From Coriobacteriia bacterium (GTDB lineage: Bacteria > Actinomycetota > Coriobacteriia > Anaerosomatales > SLCP01): DNA of 16,794 nt. The stretch spans positions 1-16,794 of the forward strand of contig SLCP01000213.1 in NCBI GenBank assembly GCA_007125735.1, written 5' to 3'. This document shows positions 1 through 7,080 of the stretch, piece by piece (position 1 is the stretch's first letter; each line of letters opens with the position of its first letter). A model generated the notes under the pieces. The model was given only the letters and a program-made list of their open reading frames with translations, was not told the origin of the DNA and ran no database searches. Made by a program: the position numbers and the translations under genes.

Positions 1-2106
1 GAGCCCGACCGTGCCGTCGAGCGCGAGCATGGCGAGCGAGCGCCGCGTCGTGCCCGGACGGAACACCTCGTGGCCGGACGCCTCGGCGAGGCGCTCGACC
101 ACCTTCGACGCGGTGACCGGGACCGCGATGGCCGAGTGCTCGGTGTCGGTCTTGCACCACAGGTCCACGATCGCGTGGAGCGCGGTGTCTCCGTCGAGCA
201 GGCGGCCGTTGGGGGTGATGAGCAAGAGGCGTTCGCCTCCCTGATCGAAGCGCACGCCAAAGTCTGCCTGGAAGACCTCTATGGTGTTGCGGATCTCCTC
301 GAGCCACGCCTCGGCGGCCTCCATGCCGACCGAGGTCCGCTCGGCGTCCACGAACGGGTTCAAGCTCACGAGGTTGACGCGCCACGCCGAGGCGACGTTG
401 GGCAGGATGATCGCGGCCACCCCGTGGTCGAGGTCAGCCACCACCTTGCGCCAGCGCGCACCCTCGACCACGCACTCATCGAGGGCGCGTGTCATGCCGG
501 CCGTGTAGTACTCGAGTGAGCGCGGCGGGTAGATGATCTCGCCGGCGTCCTCGAAGAACGCCCGGCGGACCTCTCCTCGGAAGTACAAGCGCTCGACCTT
601 CTTCTCCTCCCACGGCGCGATGTCGAGCCCGTTGGTGTCGAAGAACTCGATCCTGAGCGACTGCGGGTCTTCCGAGGACACGGCCACGTGGACCCCGCCC
701 ACGCAGCGCGTGTCGCGCACGGTGAATCGGGTGAGCGCAGGTGAGGCCGCACGCAGGTCGCGCACGTGGCAGCCGGTCGCGTTGAGGCCGGCGACCATCG
801 CACGCTTGAGCATGCGCGCGGCCCGGCTCGAGTCCCGGCTCACCACGACGTGCGAGCCTTTGGGCAGCAGCGAGCCGAACGCCTGTGCCGCACGGAGCGC
901 GACCTCGGGCGTGATGTCCACGCCGATGAGCCCCATCAGCCCGCTCTCGCCAAAGAGCCCCCGGTGGCTCCCGCTCTCCCAGATGACCGAGGTGTTGATC
1001 TCGGCAGCCGGCTCGATCTGCTTGTACGGGTAGACGAGCACGTTCGCGCCGATGCGCGCGCCCTGCCCGACGGTGGTCTCGTCGCCGATGACCGACCCGA
1101 TGTCGATGCTCGCTCGGGCGCGCACGTCGACCTGGCGGCAGAGTACCGACCCGCTCACGCGGGCATGGCGCCCGACGAACCCGTCCTTCCACACGACCGA
1201 GTGCGTCACGCTAGCATGCTCGTTCAAGACGCAGTTGTCGCCGAGCACGGTGTAGGAGCCCACGCACGCGCCCTCGCGCAAGGTGACGTTGGAGCCGATG
1301 ACGACCTTCTCGTCGATACGAGCGGCGGGGTCGATCTTGCTGCCCTCCCCCACCCACACGCCCGGCTTCGTCTCGACACCGGGAATGAAGACGTTCGCCT
1401 TCCCGTCGAGGATGTCGCGGTGCACCTGCATGTAGGACTCGAGCGAGCCCACGTCGCACCAGTACCCGTCGACGACACACCCGTAAAGCGGATACCCCGC
1501 GGCCATGAGCGCCGGGAAGAGCTCGGAGGAGAAGTCATGCGGCGTGTCGGCCGGTATGTGCGACAGGACCTCGTGCTCGACGACGTAGATGCCGGTGTTG
1601 ATCGTGTCCGAGAAGACCTGCCCCCACGACGGCTTCTCCAAGAACCGATCGATGCGCCCGTCGTCGTCGGTGATCACGACGCCGAACTCGAGCGGGTTGG
1701 GCACCCGCTTGAGTGCGATCGTGACCGCAGCACCCTTCTCCCGGTGAAACCGCATGACCTCGCCGAGGTCGATGTCGGTGAGCGCATCGCCCGAGATGAC
1801 CACGAACGGGTCGGTGCCAAGGAGCGACTCGGCGTTCTTCACCGAGCCGGCCGTGCCGAGCGGGGTCTCCTCGAGCGCGTAGGCAAGAGCGGTCCCCCAC
1901 TCCTCGCCGTCGCCGAAGTAATCCTCGATCGCTTTGGGCATGAACGCGAGTGTCGCGACGACCTCTTCGATCCCGTGGTGTTTCACGAGGCCGAGGATGT
2001 GTTCCATCACCGGCTGGTTCATGATCGGCACCATCGGTTTTGGCAGCACGCTCGTGAGCGGACGCAGCCTCGTTCCCTCGCCGCCTGCCATGATGACCGC
2101 TTTCAT
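1..2106 (-). CDS. Sugar-1-phosphate nucleotidyltransferase / phosphomannomutase-like fusion (mannose-1-phosphate guanylyltransferase type), 3' end outside window
   Basis: The frame stays open from an ATG at 2106 to the left edge (702 codons), so the C-terminus is missing. Residues 1 to about 235 are a nucleotidyltransferase with the signature GGEGTRLRPLT and downstream KP at the N-terminus. Then come left-handed beta-helix hexapeptide repeats (about 250-345) and a phosphohexomutase-like region from about 370. It probably makes an activated sugar such as GDP-mannose for envelope glycans in the cytoplasm. The mutase half looks inactive: where active enzymes have the phosphoserine loop TASHNP this one reads VSSEDPQ (around 661-685), and the metal loop DGDxDR is replaced by FDQGGER (around 229-249). 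Such degenerate mutase domains occur in this fusion family. A GGGGAGGGG ribosome site precedes the start. It lies 22 bases downstream of the phosphatidyltransferase gene, probably in one operon. The sugar specificity is inferred. Confidence 0.88.
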   Translation of the reverse strand, partial: MKAVIMAGGEGTRLRPLTSVLPKPMVPIMNQPVMEHILGLVKHHGIEEVVATLAFMPKAIEDYFGDGEEWGTALAYALEETPLGTAGSVKNAESLLGTDPFVVISGDALTDIDLGEVMRFHREKGAAVTIALKRVPNPLEFGVVITDDDGRIDRFLEKPSWGQVFSDTINTGIYVVEHEVLSHIPADTPHDFSSELFPALMAAGYPLYGCVVDGYWCDVGSLESYMQVHRDILDGKANVFIPGVETKPGVWVGEGSKIDPAARIDEKVVIGSNVTLREGACVGSYTVLGDNCVLNEHASVTHSVVWKDGFVGRHARVSGSVLCRQVDVRARASIDIGSVIGDETTVGQGARIGANVLVYPYKQIEPAAEINTSVIWESGSHRGLFGESGLMGLIGVDITPEVALRAAQAFGSLLPKGSHVVVSRDSSRAARMLKRAMVAGLNATGCHVRDLRAASPALTRFTVRDTRCVGGVHVAVSSEDPQSLRIEFFDTNGLDIAPWEEKKVERLYFRGEVRRAFFEDAGEIIYPPRSLEYYTAGMTRALDECVVEGARWRKVVADLDHGVAAIILPNVASAWRVNLVSLNPFVDAERTSVGMEAAEAWLEEIRNTIEVFQADFGVRFDQGGERLLLITPNGRLLDGDTALHAIVDLWCKTDTEHSAIAVPVTASKVVERLAEASGHEVFRPGTTRRSLAMLALDGTVGL

Positions 2107-2128
2107 GTGCCCAGCCCCTCCCCTACGA

Positions 2129-2752
2129 TCAGCCGGTCGCGTGGTGTGCCCGGGCGAGCCTCCGCGCGAGTATCGTGTAGTGGCCCGCGCTCAGAAGCGA
2201 GAACGCGAGGCCGATGTAGACGATCGCTTCTGCGAGGTACCGCGTCTCGCCCGCGAACCGTACCTCGGGCCACCCGAGTATGAGGAACGAAAACCCGCCG
2301 AGCAGGATCGTCGTCGTGGCCTTGCCGAAGTACGTCACCGGCATACGCTCGCCAAGGCGCTCGAGCCGGTACGCTCCCCACAGGAGGTAGACGTCGCGGA
2401 GCACGAGCACGACCACGATCCACAGCGACAACCTCCCGATGAGGTAGAGGCCGATCACGCCCGAGGCTATGAGCAGCCGGTCCACGAGCGGGTCGATCGC
2501 CTTGCCGATCGCCGTGACGGTACCGGTACGGCGCGCGATCATCCCGTCGAGGAAGTCAGTCGATGCGGCGGCGGCGAACAGCGCGAACGCGAGCACGTCG
2601 GACCGGTCGGAGAGCAACACCGAGAAGAAGAACGGGATGAGCAGCAGACGCAGGATGGTGATGACGTTCGCGACCGTCCATACGTCGTGGAAGTGCTCTG
2701 GGTTCTCGCCTCGTGGCCGGGCCTCGCCGCTGTCTACCACCTCCACCTCCAT
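2129..2752 (-). CDS. CDP-alcohol phosphatidyltransferase (PgsA-like)
   Basis: This 207-residue integral membrane enzyme carries the full family signature DxxDGxxARx8GxxxDxxxD (D66, D69, G70, A73-R74, G83, D87, D91). The family transfers a phosphatidyl group from CDP-diacylglycerol to an alcohol at the cytoplasmic face of the membrane. Phosphatidylglycerophosphate synthase is the commonest role at this size, but the motif does not fix the acceptor, so cardiolipin or inositol-phosphate variants remain possible. About six hydrophobic segments are visible. The ATG at 2752 has no ribosome site upstream. A purine-rich GGAGGTGGAGGTG lies just inside the gene and could serve a GTG at codon 5. Alternatively a TATATA box at 2761-2766 would give a leaderless message. 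The sugar nucleotidyltransferase gene follows after 22 bases. Confidence 0.88.
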   Translation of the reverse strand: MEVEVVDSGEARPRGENPEHFHDVWTVANVITILRLLLIPFFFSVLLSDRSDVLAFALFAAAASTDFLDGMIARRTGTVTAIGKAIDPLVDRLLIASGVIGLYLIGRLSLWIVVVLVLRDVYLLWGAYRLERLGERMPVTYFGKATTTILLGGFSFLILGWPEVRFAGETRYLAEAIVYIGLAFSLLSAGHYTILARRLARAHHATG

Positions 2753-2866
2753 TCAGTCGCTATATACCCGTGCACGGGGCCGAGGAGCCCTGCGATTCGT
2801 GGCTTCCTCGGACAGGGTAGACGAGGACCCCGCCGCATCGCTGCGCCGAGGCCCTCGGTCGGTTCC
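2753..2866 (-). other. Spacer between tRNA-Pro and the phosphatidyltransferase, with short hairpins
   Basis: The spacer contains a perfect short hairpin (CCGAG-GCC-CTCGG, 2846-2858) about eight bases past the tRNA 3' end. It also holds a second inverted repeat of seven bases (CCGAGGA at 2780-2786, TCCTCGG at 2805-2811). Neither has a T-tract, so they are RNA-processing or weak terminator candidates only. Confidence 0.3.
2761..2766 (-). promoter_or_regulatory. Possible -10 box (TATATA) for a leaderless phosphatidyltransferase mRNA
   Basis: A TATATA hexamer on the minus strand ends eight bases before the ATG at 2752. A transcript starting about seven bases downstream would begin at or next to the start codon. 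No good -35 box is seen, so this is tentative. Confidence 0.25.
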
Positions 2867-2943
<77 letters not shown>

Positions 2944-3009
2944 TTACTAGTGCTGACCTGGGACGACGTGATCAGCGTTCCCGGGTCGAGCGGTTGTGTC
3001 CTACCGCCT

Positions 3010-3043
3010 GGGACAGTATAGGGACGGTCCCGTCACTCTGTCC
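3010..3043. repeat. REP-like palindromic remnant
   Basis: A nested inverted structure in the gap between tRNA-Pro and the Fic gene: outer arms GGGACAG (3010-3016) and CTGTCC (3038-3043), with the near-palindrome GGGACGGTCCC (3021-3031) inside. Repeats rich in GGGACAG and GGGACGGTCCC are typical of dispersed REP elements mobilised by REP-associated tyrosine transposases. No such transposase is visible here, and only one copy lies in the window. Confidence 0.4.
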
Positions 3044-3098
3044 ACCGTCAGCAGGCTGCATATCGTACCACTCCGGACGCGTGTGGACGAAACCTCGC

Positions 3099-4139
3099 TC
3101 ACGCGGAACCATCTCGCTTGTAGCGGGATGCCTTGTACGCCTCCACCGCCGAACGGCTTGAGCGGTATCGGCCGTCCGAGCCGATGATTGCTTCCAACCG
3201 CCCACGTCCTGCCGCCTGCTTGAGCGCCGCGAGGCTGAGATCCTCGTCGACAAGCGCTTCGAGCGGTACGTACTTCGCCGGTCCTGCGATATCGGGGATC
3301 AAGCGATGGAGATTGTTCACGACCGAGCGGACGATGAGCTCCGCGAGCGGGCCGTGGTCGCCGTGGTCGGCGCGATCGAGCGCCTTGAGATAGCGACCCC
3401 GCTGATCCTTGAAGATGACGATCGGCGGCCAGCCGAGGCGAACCAGGATCAGGTTGAGCAGCAGCCGCCCCGTGCGGCCATTACCATCGATGAACGGGTG
3501 TAGCTGCTCGAATTCGACGTGGATACGAGCGAGCGCCTCCGGGACTTCAGTCATACCCAAGGCGCCCTGGGAGAGCGGCTGGCCGAACTGGTTGACCTGA
3601 TCGACCCATGAAGCGACGCCAGGTTTGACGAGCGGATGAGATGGCGGTGTCATGCCCCCAGGAAAGGGCCGAATGTCGTGTTCACGGAAGTTACCGGGCC
3701 CCTCACTGTCATTTGCTTCAGGATGTGGTGCGACCTCCCATACCTTCGCCATCGCACGTGCGTGGATGTCGCGCACTTCGGTGACGGTGACAAGCCCTCT
3801 GTGGTCACGCTCGTCCGGATCGACCCCCTGCTGGTAGACCCAGCGCGCCGCCTCCGAATACCCGAGGACCTCCATGTAGTCCTTGAGCTCTTTCGCTCCC
3901 ACGGCTCTGCCATGCTCGAGAAGCTGCTCGACCTCACGCAGCACAAGCGTGTTGCCTTCGAGTGCAGTGGAATGATGCGCTTCGAGATGCCACACGTCAT
4001 CCCACAGTCGCTTGGCCTCCACCGGGGTGGGAAGACCACCGTAGCGGCTCAACTCATCAATTGCAGAGGCGAACCGCCGATAGACGGCTGTTCGGGGTGG
4101 ACGTCCCCGAGGAGTGCGGCCCTGTGGCGCATTTGTCAT
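3099..4139 (-). CDS. Fic/DOC family protein (probable AMP-transferase) with N-terminal inhibitory helix
   Basis: The preferred start, ATG at 4139, gives 346 residues. It is preceded by a GGGGGG purine run, whereas the longer 363-residue form starting at 4190 has no ribosome site. The Fic core motif HPFIDGNGRTGR (residues 214-225) has every catalytic residue of the HxFx(D/E)GNGRxxR consensus. The family usually moves AMP from ATP onto a protein hydroxyl. The N-terminal motif STALEGN (57-63) matches the (S/T)xxxE(G/N) inhibitory helix, so this is a class II, self-inhibited Fic enzyme. The C-terminal 60 residues resemble a small helix-turn-helix domain, a common arrangement in stand-alone Fic proteins. 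The gene stands alone, and its target cannot be read from the sequence. It may act as a stress regulator or a toxin-like element. Confidence 0.93.
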   Translation of the reverse strand: MTNAPQGRTPRGRPPRTAVYRRFASAIDELSRYGGLPTPVEAKRLWDDVWHLEAHHSTALEGNTLVLREVEQLLEHGRAVGAKELKDYMEVLGYSEAARWVYQQGVDPDERDHRGLVTVTEVRDIHARAMAKVWEVAPHPEANDSEGPGNFREHDIRPFPGGMTPPSHPLVKPGVASWVDQVNQFGQPLSQGALGMTEVPEALARIHVEFEQLHPFIDGNGRTGRLLLNLILVRLGWPPIVIFKDQRGRYLKALDRADHGDHGPLAELIVRSVVNNLHRLIPDIAGPAKYVPLEALVDEDLSLAALKQAAGRGRLEAIIGSDGRYRSSRSAVEAYKASRYKRDGSA

Positions 4140-4162
4140 CGTGCCCCCCAAAGAAGTCAACA

Positions 4163-4185
4163 ACGACACCTTAGCAAATTGTCGT
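4163..4185. promoter_or_regulatory. AT-rich Fic upstream region with a six-base inverted repeat
   Basis: The stretch 4141-4285 upstream of Fic is clearly more AT-rich than its surroundings. It holds ACGACA (4163-4168) facing TGTCGT (4180-4185), an 11-base-spaced inverted repeat about 25-45 bases before the start. It could be an operator for autoregulation by the C-terminal helix-turn-helix of Fic. Six-base arms also arise by chance, so this is weak. Confidence 0.22.
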
Positions 4186-4285
4186 CGCATACACTAGATA
4201 AAACAACAAAGACACATTCGACTTCGAGACACCGTCTACGTCGCAGATCGGTGGATACGAGCATCAAGTATCGACAGCACTTCCT

Positions 4286-4801
4286 CTAGGACGGCACCTG
4301 ACTCGCCATCACGCGCTCGATGCGCATGCGGATGACGTCGATGTCCTCTCGCGACCAGGAAGGACCACTCTCGATGACGGTGCCGTCGTCAAGGAGGACC
4401 TCCAAGTGATAGGTGGGAGAACTGTCGCTCCAGTCCCGCTCGACGGTCTCCAGAGCGCTGAGCGCAGACAACGGATAGACGCGGCGCGTCCGGCGGACCA
4501 CGGGGGCCTCGAACGTGTGCGTCAGCGTGGAGTTCGACATGTCGAAGACGATCTCTGAGCTCAGGCCAGCGACGGCCGCATAGACAAAGAAGGCGCTCAG
4601 CCCCATCGCACCGGCGGATATGAACGCAGCAAGCAGGAAGAACGGGTTCAGGTAGTGTTGCCATTCCACGCGAACGAGCAGCTCGTAGGGTGCGATCAGG
4701 GGGAAGATGGCCAGAACAGCCAGAAAGACCCGCATCCCTGGCCGCATGGGCGAGCGGATCTCGAGCCGTTCATCGCTTTCGACCAGCAGAGGGTCCGACA
4801 T
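4286..4801 (-). CDS. Small two-helix membrane protein of unknown function
   Basis: This protein of 171 residues starts at an ATG (4801), 41 bases downstream of the CPBP protease gene and probably co-transcribed with it. A polar N-terminus of about 22 residues is followed by two hydrophobic segments (about 23-43 and 52-80). The cytosolic C-terminal half is beta-rich, with a basic patch VVRRTRR and a pattern of alternating strands resembling the bacterial PH-like domains found after paired helices. No family is recognised with confidence. The reading frame also stays open upstream into the protease gene, but that part is arginine-rich shadow sequence and was left out. Confidence 0.7.
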   Translation of the reverse strand: MSDPLLVESDERLEIRSPMRPGMRVFLAVLAIFPLIAPYELLVRVEWQHYLNPFFLLAAFISAGAMGLSAFFVYAAVAGLSSEIVFDMSNSTLTHTFEAPVVRRTRRVYPLSALSALETVERDWSDSSPTYHLEVLLDDGTVIESGPSWSREDIDVIRMRIERVMASQVPS

Positions 4802-4842
4802 CTGTGTGCGACCGCCGTTCCGATGCCCGCTGGAGTCATCCG

Positions 4843-5715
4843 CTACCCGGCAACACCGCGCCGACTGGACCGCGTCAAGTACACCACGAACAACACGCCA
4901 ACCACCACAAGCAGCGTCTGGTGAATCCACCAGCGCGTCTGCACGACACCGGACTGCATCACGAGGGTGGGCGTAAGCGCGATGAACGCGTTGTACGCAC
5001 CGTGAGCGATCACCGCCGAGAGCGGCCGTCCGCCGGACGCCTTCATCACCCAGGAAAAGAAGAACGACAGGCCGATGGTCCCGAGGAGGAACGCGACGAA
5101 CGGCATGTACTCCTGCGATGATCCCAACACGAACCACAGAGGGATGTGCCAGACGGCCCACACTGAGCCCAGCACTACGTTCCCCATCCAGATACCGAAC
5201 CGGGCCTCGAGGGGCTCCAGTATGTAGCCTCGCCATCCGACCTCTTCCTGGCCTCCCCCCAGAAGGGCCATGAGCACCAGCCAGATGGGAAACACGAAGG
5301 CGCTCGGCAGCAGCATCGGCAACCTGTCGTGCCCGAACAGCTCCGGGACGTACCACGCGAACGCATTGACCGCGCCGAGAACGGCGAAGATCGAGACCCA
5401 CGCCTTCCAGCCGAACCTCAGCGACAAGAAGGACTTGAGGAAGTCGACGAGCGCCCTGCGACCGTCAAGCGTCCACACCGAGTAACAGGCTCCGATGGCA
5501 GGGCCAAAAGCACCGAGCATCGCTGCCGGCAGAGCCATCGTCGCGCGGATCTCATCGTCCACGCGCAAGACGCCCACCCCCGCGAGCACGAGCGGCAACC
5601 AGATGAGCCACGACCACGCAAACGTGACCACGAAGAAACGTAGCGGGATACGACCGTGCATCGGAGTCCTGTCAGTCTGGCCATCGGCGGCTTCGGTTAA
5701 CTGCTTATGCGTCAA
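4843..5715 (-). CDS. CPBP family intramembrane glutamic/metallo-protease
   Basis: This 290-residue polytopic protein has all three motifs of the CPBP (CAAX protease and bacteriocin-processing) family: EEVGWRGY as EExxxR, WAVWH as the second histidine motif, and HGAYN as HxxxN. The family includes Rce1-type prenyl-protein proteases and bacteriocin self-immunity proteins; the bacterial substrate is usually unknown. The start is a TTG at 5715, chosen because a strong AAGGAGG lies six bases upstream and the residues after it fit a normal cytosolic N-terminus. The gene is followed after 41 bases by the small membrane protein, suggesting a two-gene unit. About eight hydrophobic segments are visible. 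Confidence 0.85.
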   Translation of the reverse strand: MTHKQLTEAADGQTDRTPMHGRIPLRFFVVTFAWSWLIWLPLVLAGVGVLRVDDEIRATMALPAAMLGAFGPAIGACYSVWTLDGRRALVDFLKSFLSLRFGWKAWVSIFAVLGAVNAFAWYVPELFGHDRLPMLLPSAFVFPIWLVLMALLGGGQEEVGWRGYILEPLEARFGIWMGNVVLGSVWAVWHIPLWFVLGSSQEYMPFVAFLLGTIGLSFFFSWVMKASGGRPLSAVIAHGAYNAFIALTPTLVMQSGVVQTRWWIHQTLLVVVGVLFVVYLTRSSRRGVAG

Positions 5716-5742
5716 TGCGGCCTCCTTCGGCTCTTGGAGACC

Positions 5743-5935
5743 CTAGCACCTTAAGCGGTACCCCGTTTCGGGGGCCGGACCATGACAGGACTCACCAGCG
5801 AGATCCCTGACCGCCTCCCAGTAGTCGAGACGCTCCCCTTCGCCGACCTCGATCGAGCAGTCCTCAACCACCCGGTAGCCGCGATGCTCGTAGACCCGGT
5901 TTCTCACATCATCCCCCGAGGTGTGGTCCCTCATG
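5743..5935 (-). pseudogene. Remnant resembling the C-terminus of a GNAT acetyltransferase
   Basis: The minus-strand frame ending at TAG (5743) encodes about 63 residues after a possible ATG near 5935. The core RVYEHRGYRVVED, followed by an acidic stretch and YWEAVRDL, is like the last helix-strand pair of GNAT acetyltransferases, where a Y/F-E-x-x-G-F/Y motif precedes the final strands. The acetyl-CoA-binding (R/Q)xxGx(G/A) part is missing: that position is occupied by the sulfur operon, which has a different base composition. It is best read as a host gene cut by the insertion. A short orphan gene is the alternative. Confidence 0.42.
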
Positions 5936-5939
5936 AATG

Positions 5940-6533
5940 CTACAAACCAGACCGCTCCAGCCAATACAGCACGGCGAAGATGAGCGTTGCAGCGGGGATG
6001 ACGATCACCCAATCATTGACTTTGAACAAGCGCGGAAAGGTCAGGTCGCCAAAGTAGCCCTTCTTCAGAATGCCCTTACTGAGTCGCGGGTAGAGTGCGG
6101 CAAAAAGGCCAGAGCCGATCAAGATGCCCGCCAGTCCTCCGACCAAGGCGTCCAGCGCGCCGTTACCGATAGCGCCCGCAATGGTGCCAGGACAATAACC
6201 CAATACCGCAAAGCCCATCCCAAAGATCAATCCGCCAACAATGTTCATGCCCGCAGACCCCGCTTTGGGATACAGCTCCACCCAACCCAGGGTCTTCATC
6301 ACGTGGATACCGATCATTCCGGTCAAGACGGCGGAAAGCATGATCTTCAGGACGGTGAAATCGGTGAGCAGCAGTTGCCCGACAATCACGTCGTATTTCG
6401 TCGCGCCGCCTTTGTGAAGCAGAAAGCCGAACACGATACCGAACGCCAATCCCCCGAACAGGGGGGATATGTCTTTCTTTGGTGTCGATGTCTGTGTCCG
6501 CTCATCCACGGATCCGCTTGTTTGCATGTTCAT
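5940..6533 (-). CDS. YeeE/YedE family sulfur transporter (PmpB type)
   Basis: This is a polytopic protein of 197 residues from the first ATG (6533). The ribosome site GGGGAGGGG touches that ATG, so the second ATG at 6527 is the likelier start (195 residues). The motif GYCPGT, with one cysteine, is the conserved element of this half of the YeeE/YedE family, which carries thiosulfate or other sulfane-sulfur compounds through the membrane via cysteine relays. It is the last gene of the sulfur operon and lies nine bases after its PmpA-type partner. The pair matches two-protein systems in which each polypeptide is half of the larger single-chain YeeE. The direction and exact substrate are inferred. 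Confidence 0.85.
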   Translation of the reverse strand: MNMQTSGSVDERTQTSTPKKDISPLFGGLAFGIVFGFLLHKGGATKYDVIVGQLLLTDFTVLKIMLSAVLTGMIGIHVMKTLGWVELYPKAGSAGMNIVGGLIFGMGFAVLGYCPGTIAGAIGNGALDALVGGLAGILIGSGLFAALYPRLSKGILKKGYFGDLTFPRLFKVNDWVIVIPAATLIFAVLYWLERSGL

Positions 6534-6542
6534 CCCCTCCCC

Positions 6543-7061
6543 CTAGCCGATCAAGGTGAAGATGACGTGTGCCGTCAGAATGCCGCCAATGAAGAAGAAC
6601 ACCGCCGAAATCCAACTCGAAACGGCAAGCTGAAGGGTTCCGCTGATACCATGCCCGCTGGTACATCCGTCGGCCAATCGCGCGCCAAAACCGATGAGAA
6701 CGCCACCGACCAGCGCCACGATGACGCGCAGTAACGGGTTCCCGCCAAATGCGTCTGCCCAAAGCGACGGAACCCACTGCAAGCGAAAGTCGCCGGATAA
6801 CAGCGCCGAGATCAGCGAGCCGGCGATAATGCCCACCACCAGCATCCATTGCCAGTCCACACCAAGCCCTATCTTCTGGTAGTAGGGCTTCTGGGCGACG
6901 TCCTTTCCCGAGAACAGTCTTTCGATCATGCCGCTGGTCTTGGCAAAGCTTGTTGAAGTTGCAAGCGGTTTCCTGGAGATGAGAAAGCTGAGCCAGCTCA
7001 GGATGCCGATGCCGATTCCAACTGCATAAGGCGACCAGCGCAGTTCTGTTAAGAATGCCAT
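6543..7061 (-). CDS. YeeE/YedE family sulfur transporter (PmpA type)
   Basis: This protein of 172 residues starts at an ATG (7061), chosen because GGAGGGG lies about eight bases upstream. Longer in-frame versions would run into the preceding enzyme gene. The motif GARLADGCTSGHGISG is the hallmark cysteine-containing loop of the YeeE/YedE/Pmp transporters, and an equivalent cysteine in the partner protein completes the pair. About four to five hydrophobic segments are visible. It lies 19 bases after the persulfide dioxygenase gene and nine before the PmpB-type gene, so the three are almost certainly co-transcribed. Its likely role is passing thiosulfate or sulfane sulfur across the cytoplasmic membrane to or from the rhodanese fusion encoded just upstream. 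Confidence 0.88.
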   Translation of the reverse strand: MAFLTELRWSPYAVGIGIGILSWLSFLISRKPLATSTSFAKTSGMIERLFSGKDVAQKPYYQKIGLGVDWQWMLVVGIIAGSLISALLSGDFRLQWVPSLWADAFGGNPLLRVIVALVGGVLIGFGARLADGCTSGHGISGTLQLAVSSWISAVFFFIGGILTAHVIFTLIG

Positions 7062-7080
7062 CAGATTGCCCCTCCGTTGC

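Noticed and set aside
766..2283. Long plus-strand open frame (505 codons) opposite the sugar nucleotidyltransferase gene
   Set aside because: Composition is Arg/Asp/His/Val-rich as in antisense shadows of GC-rich genes, there is no domain, and the minus-strand protein is unmistakable.
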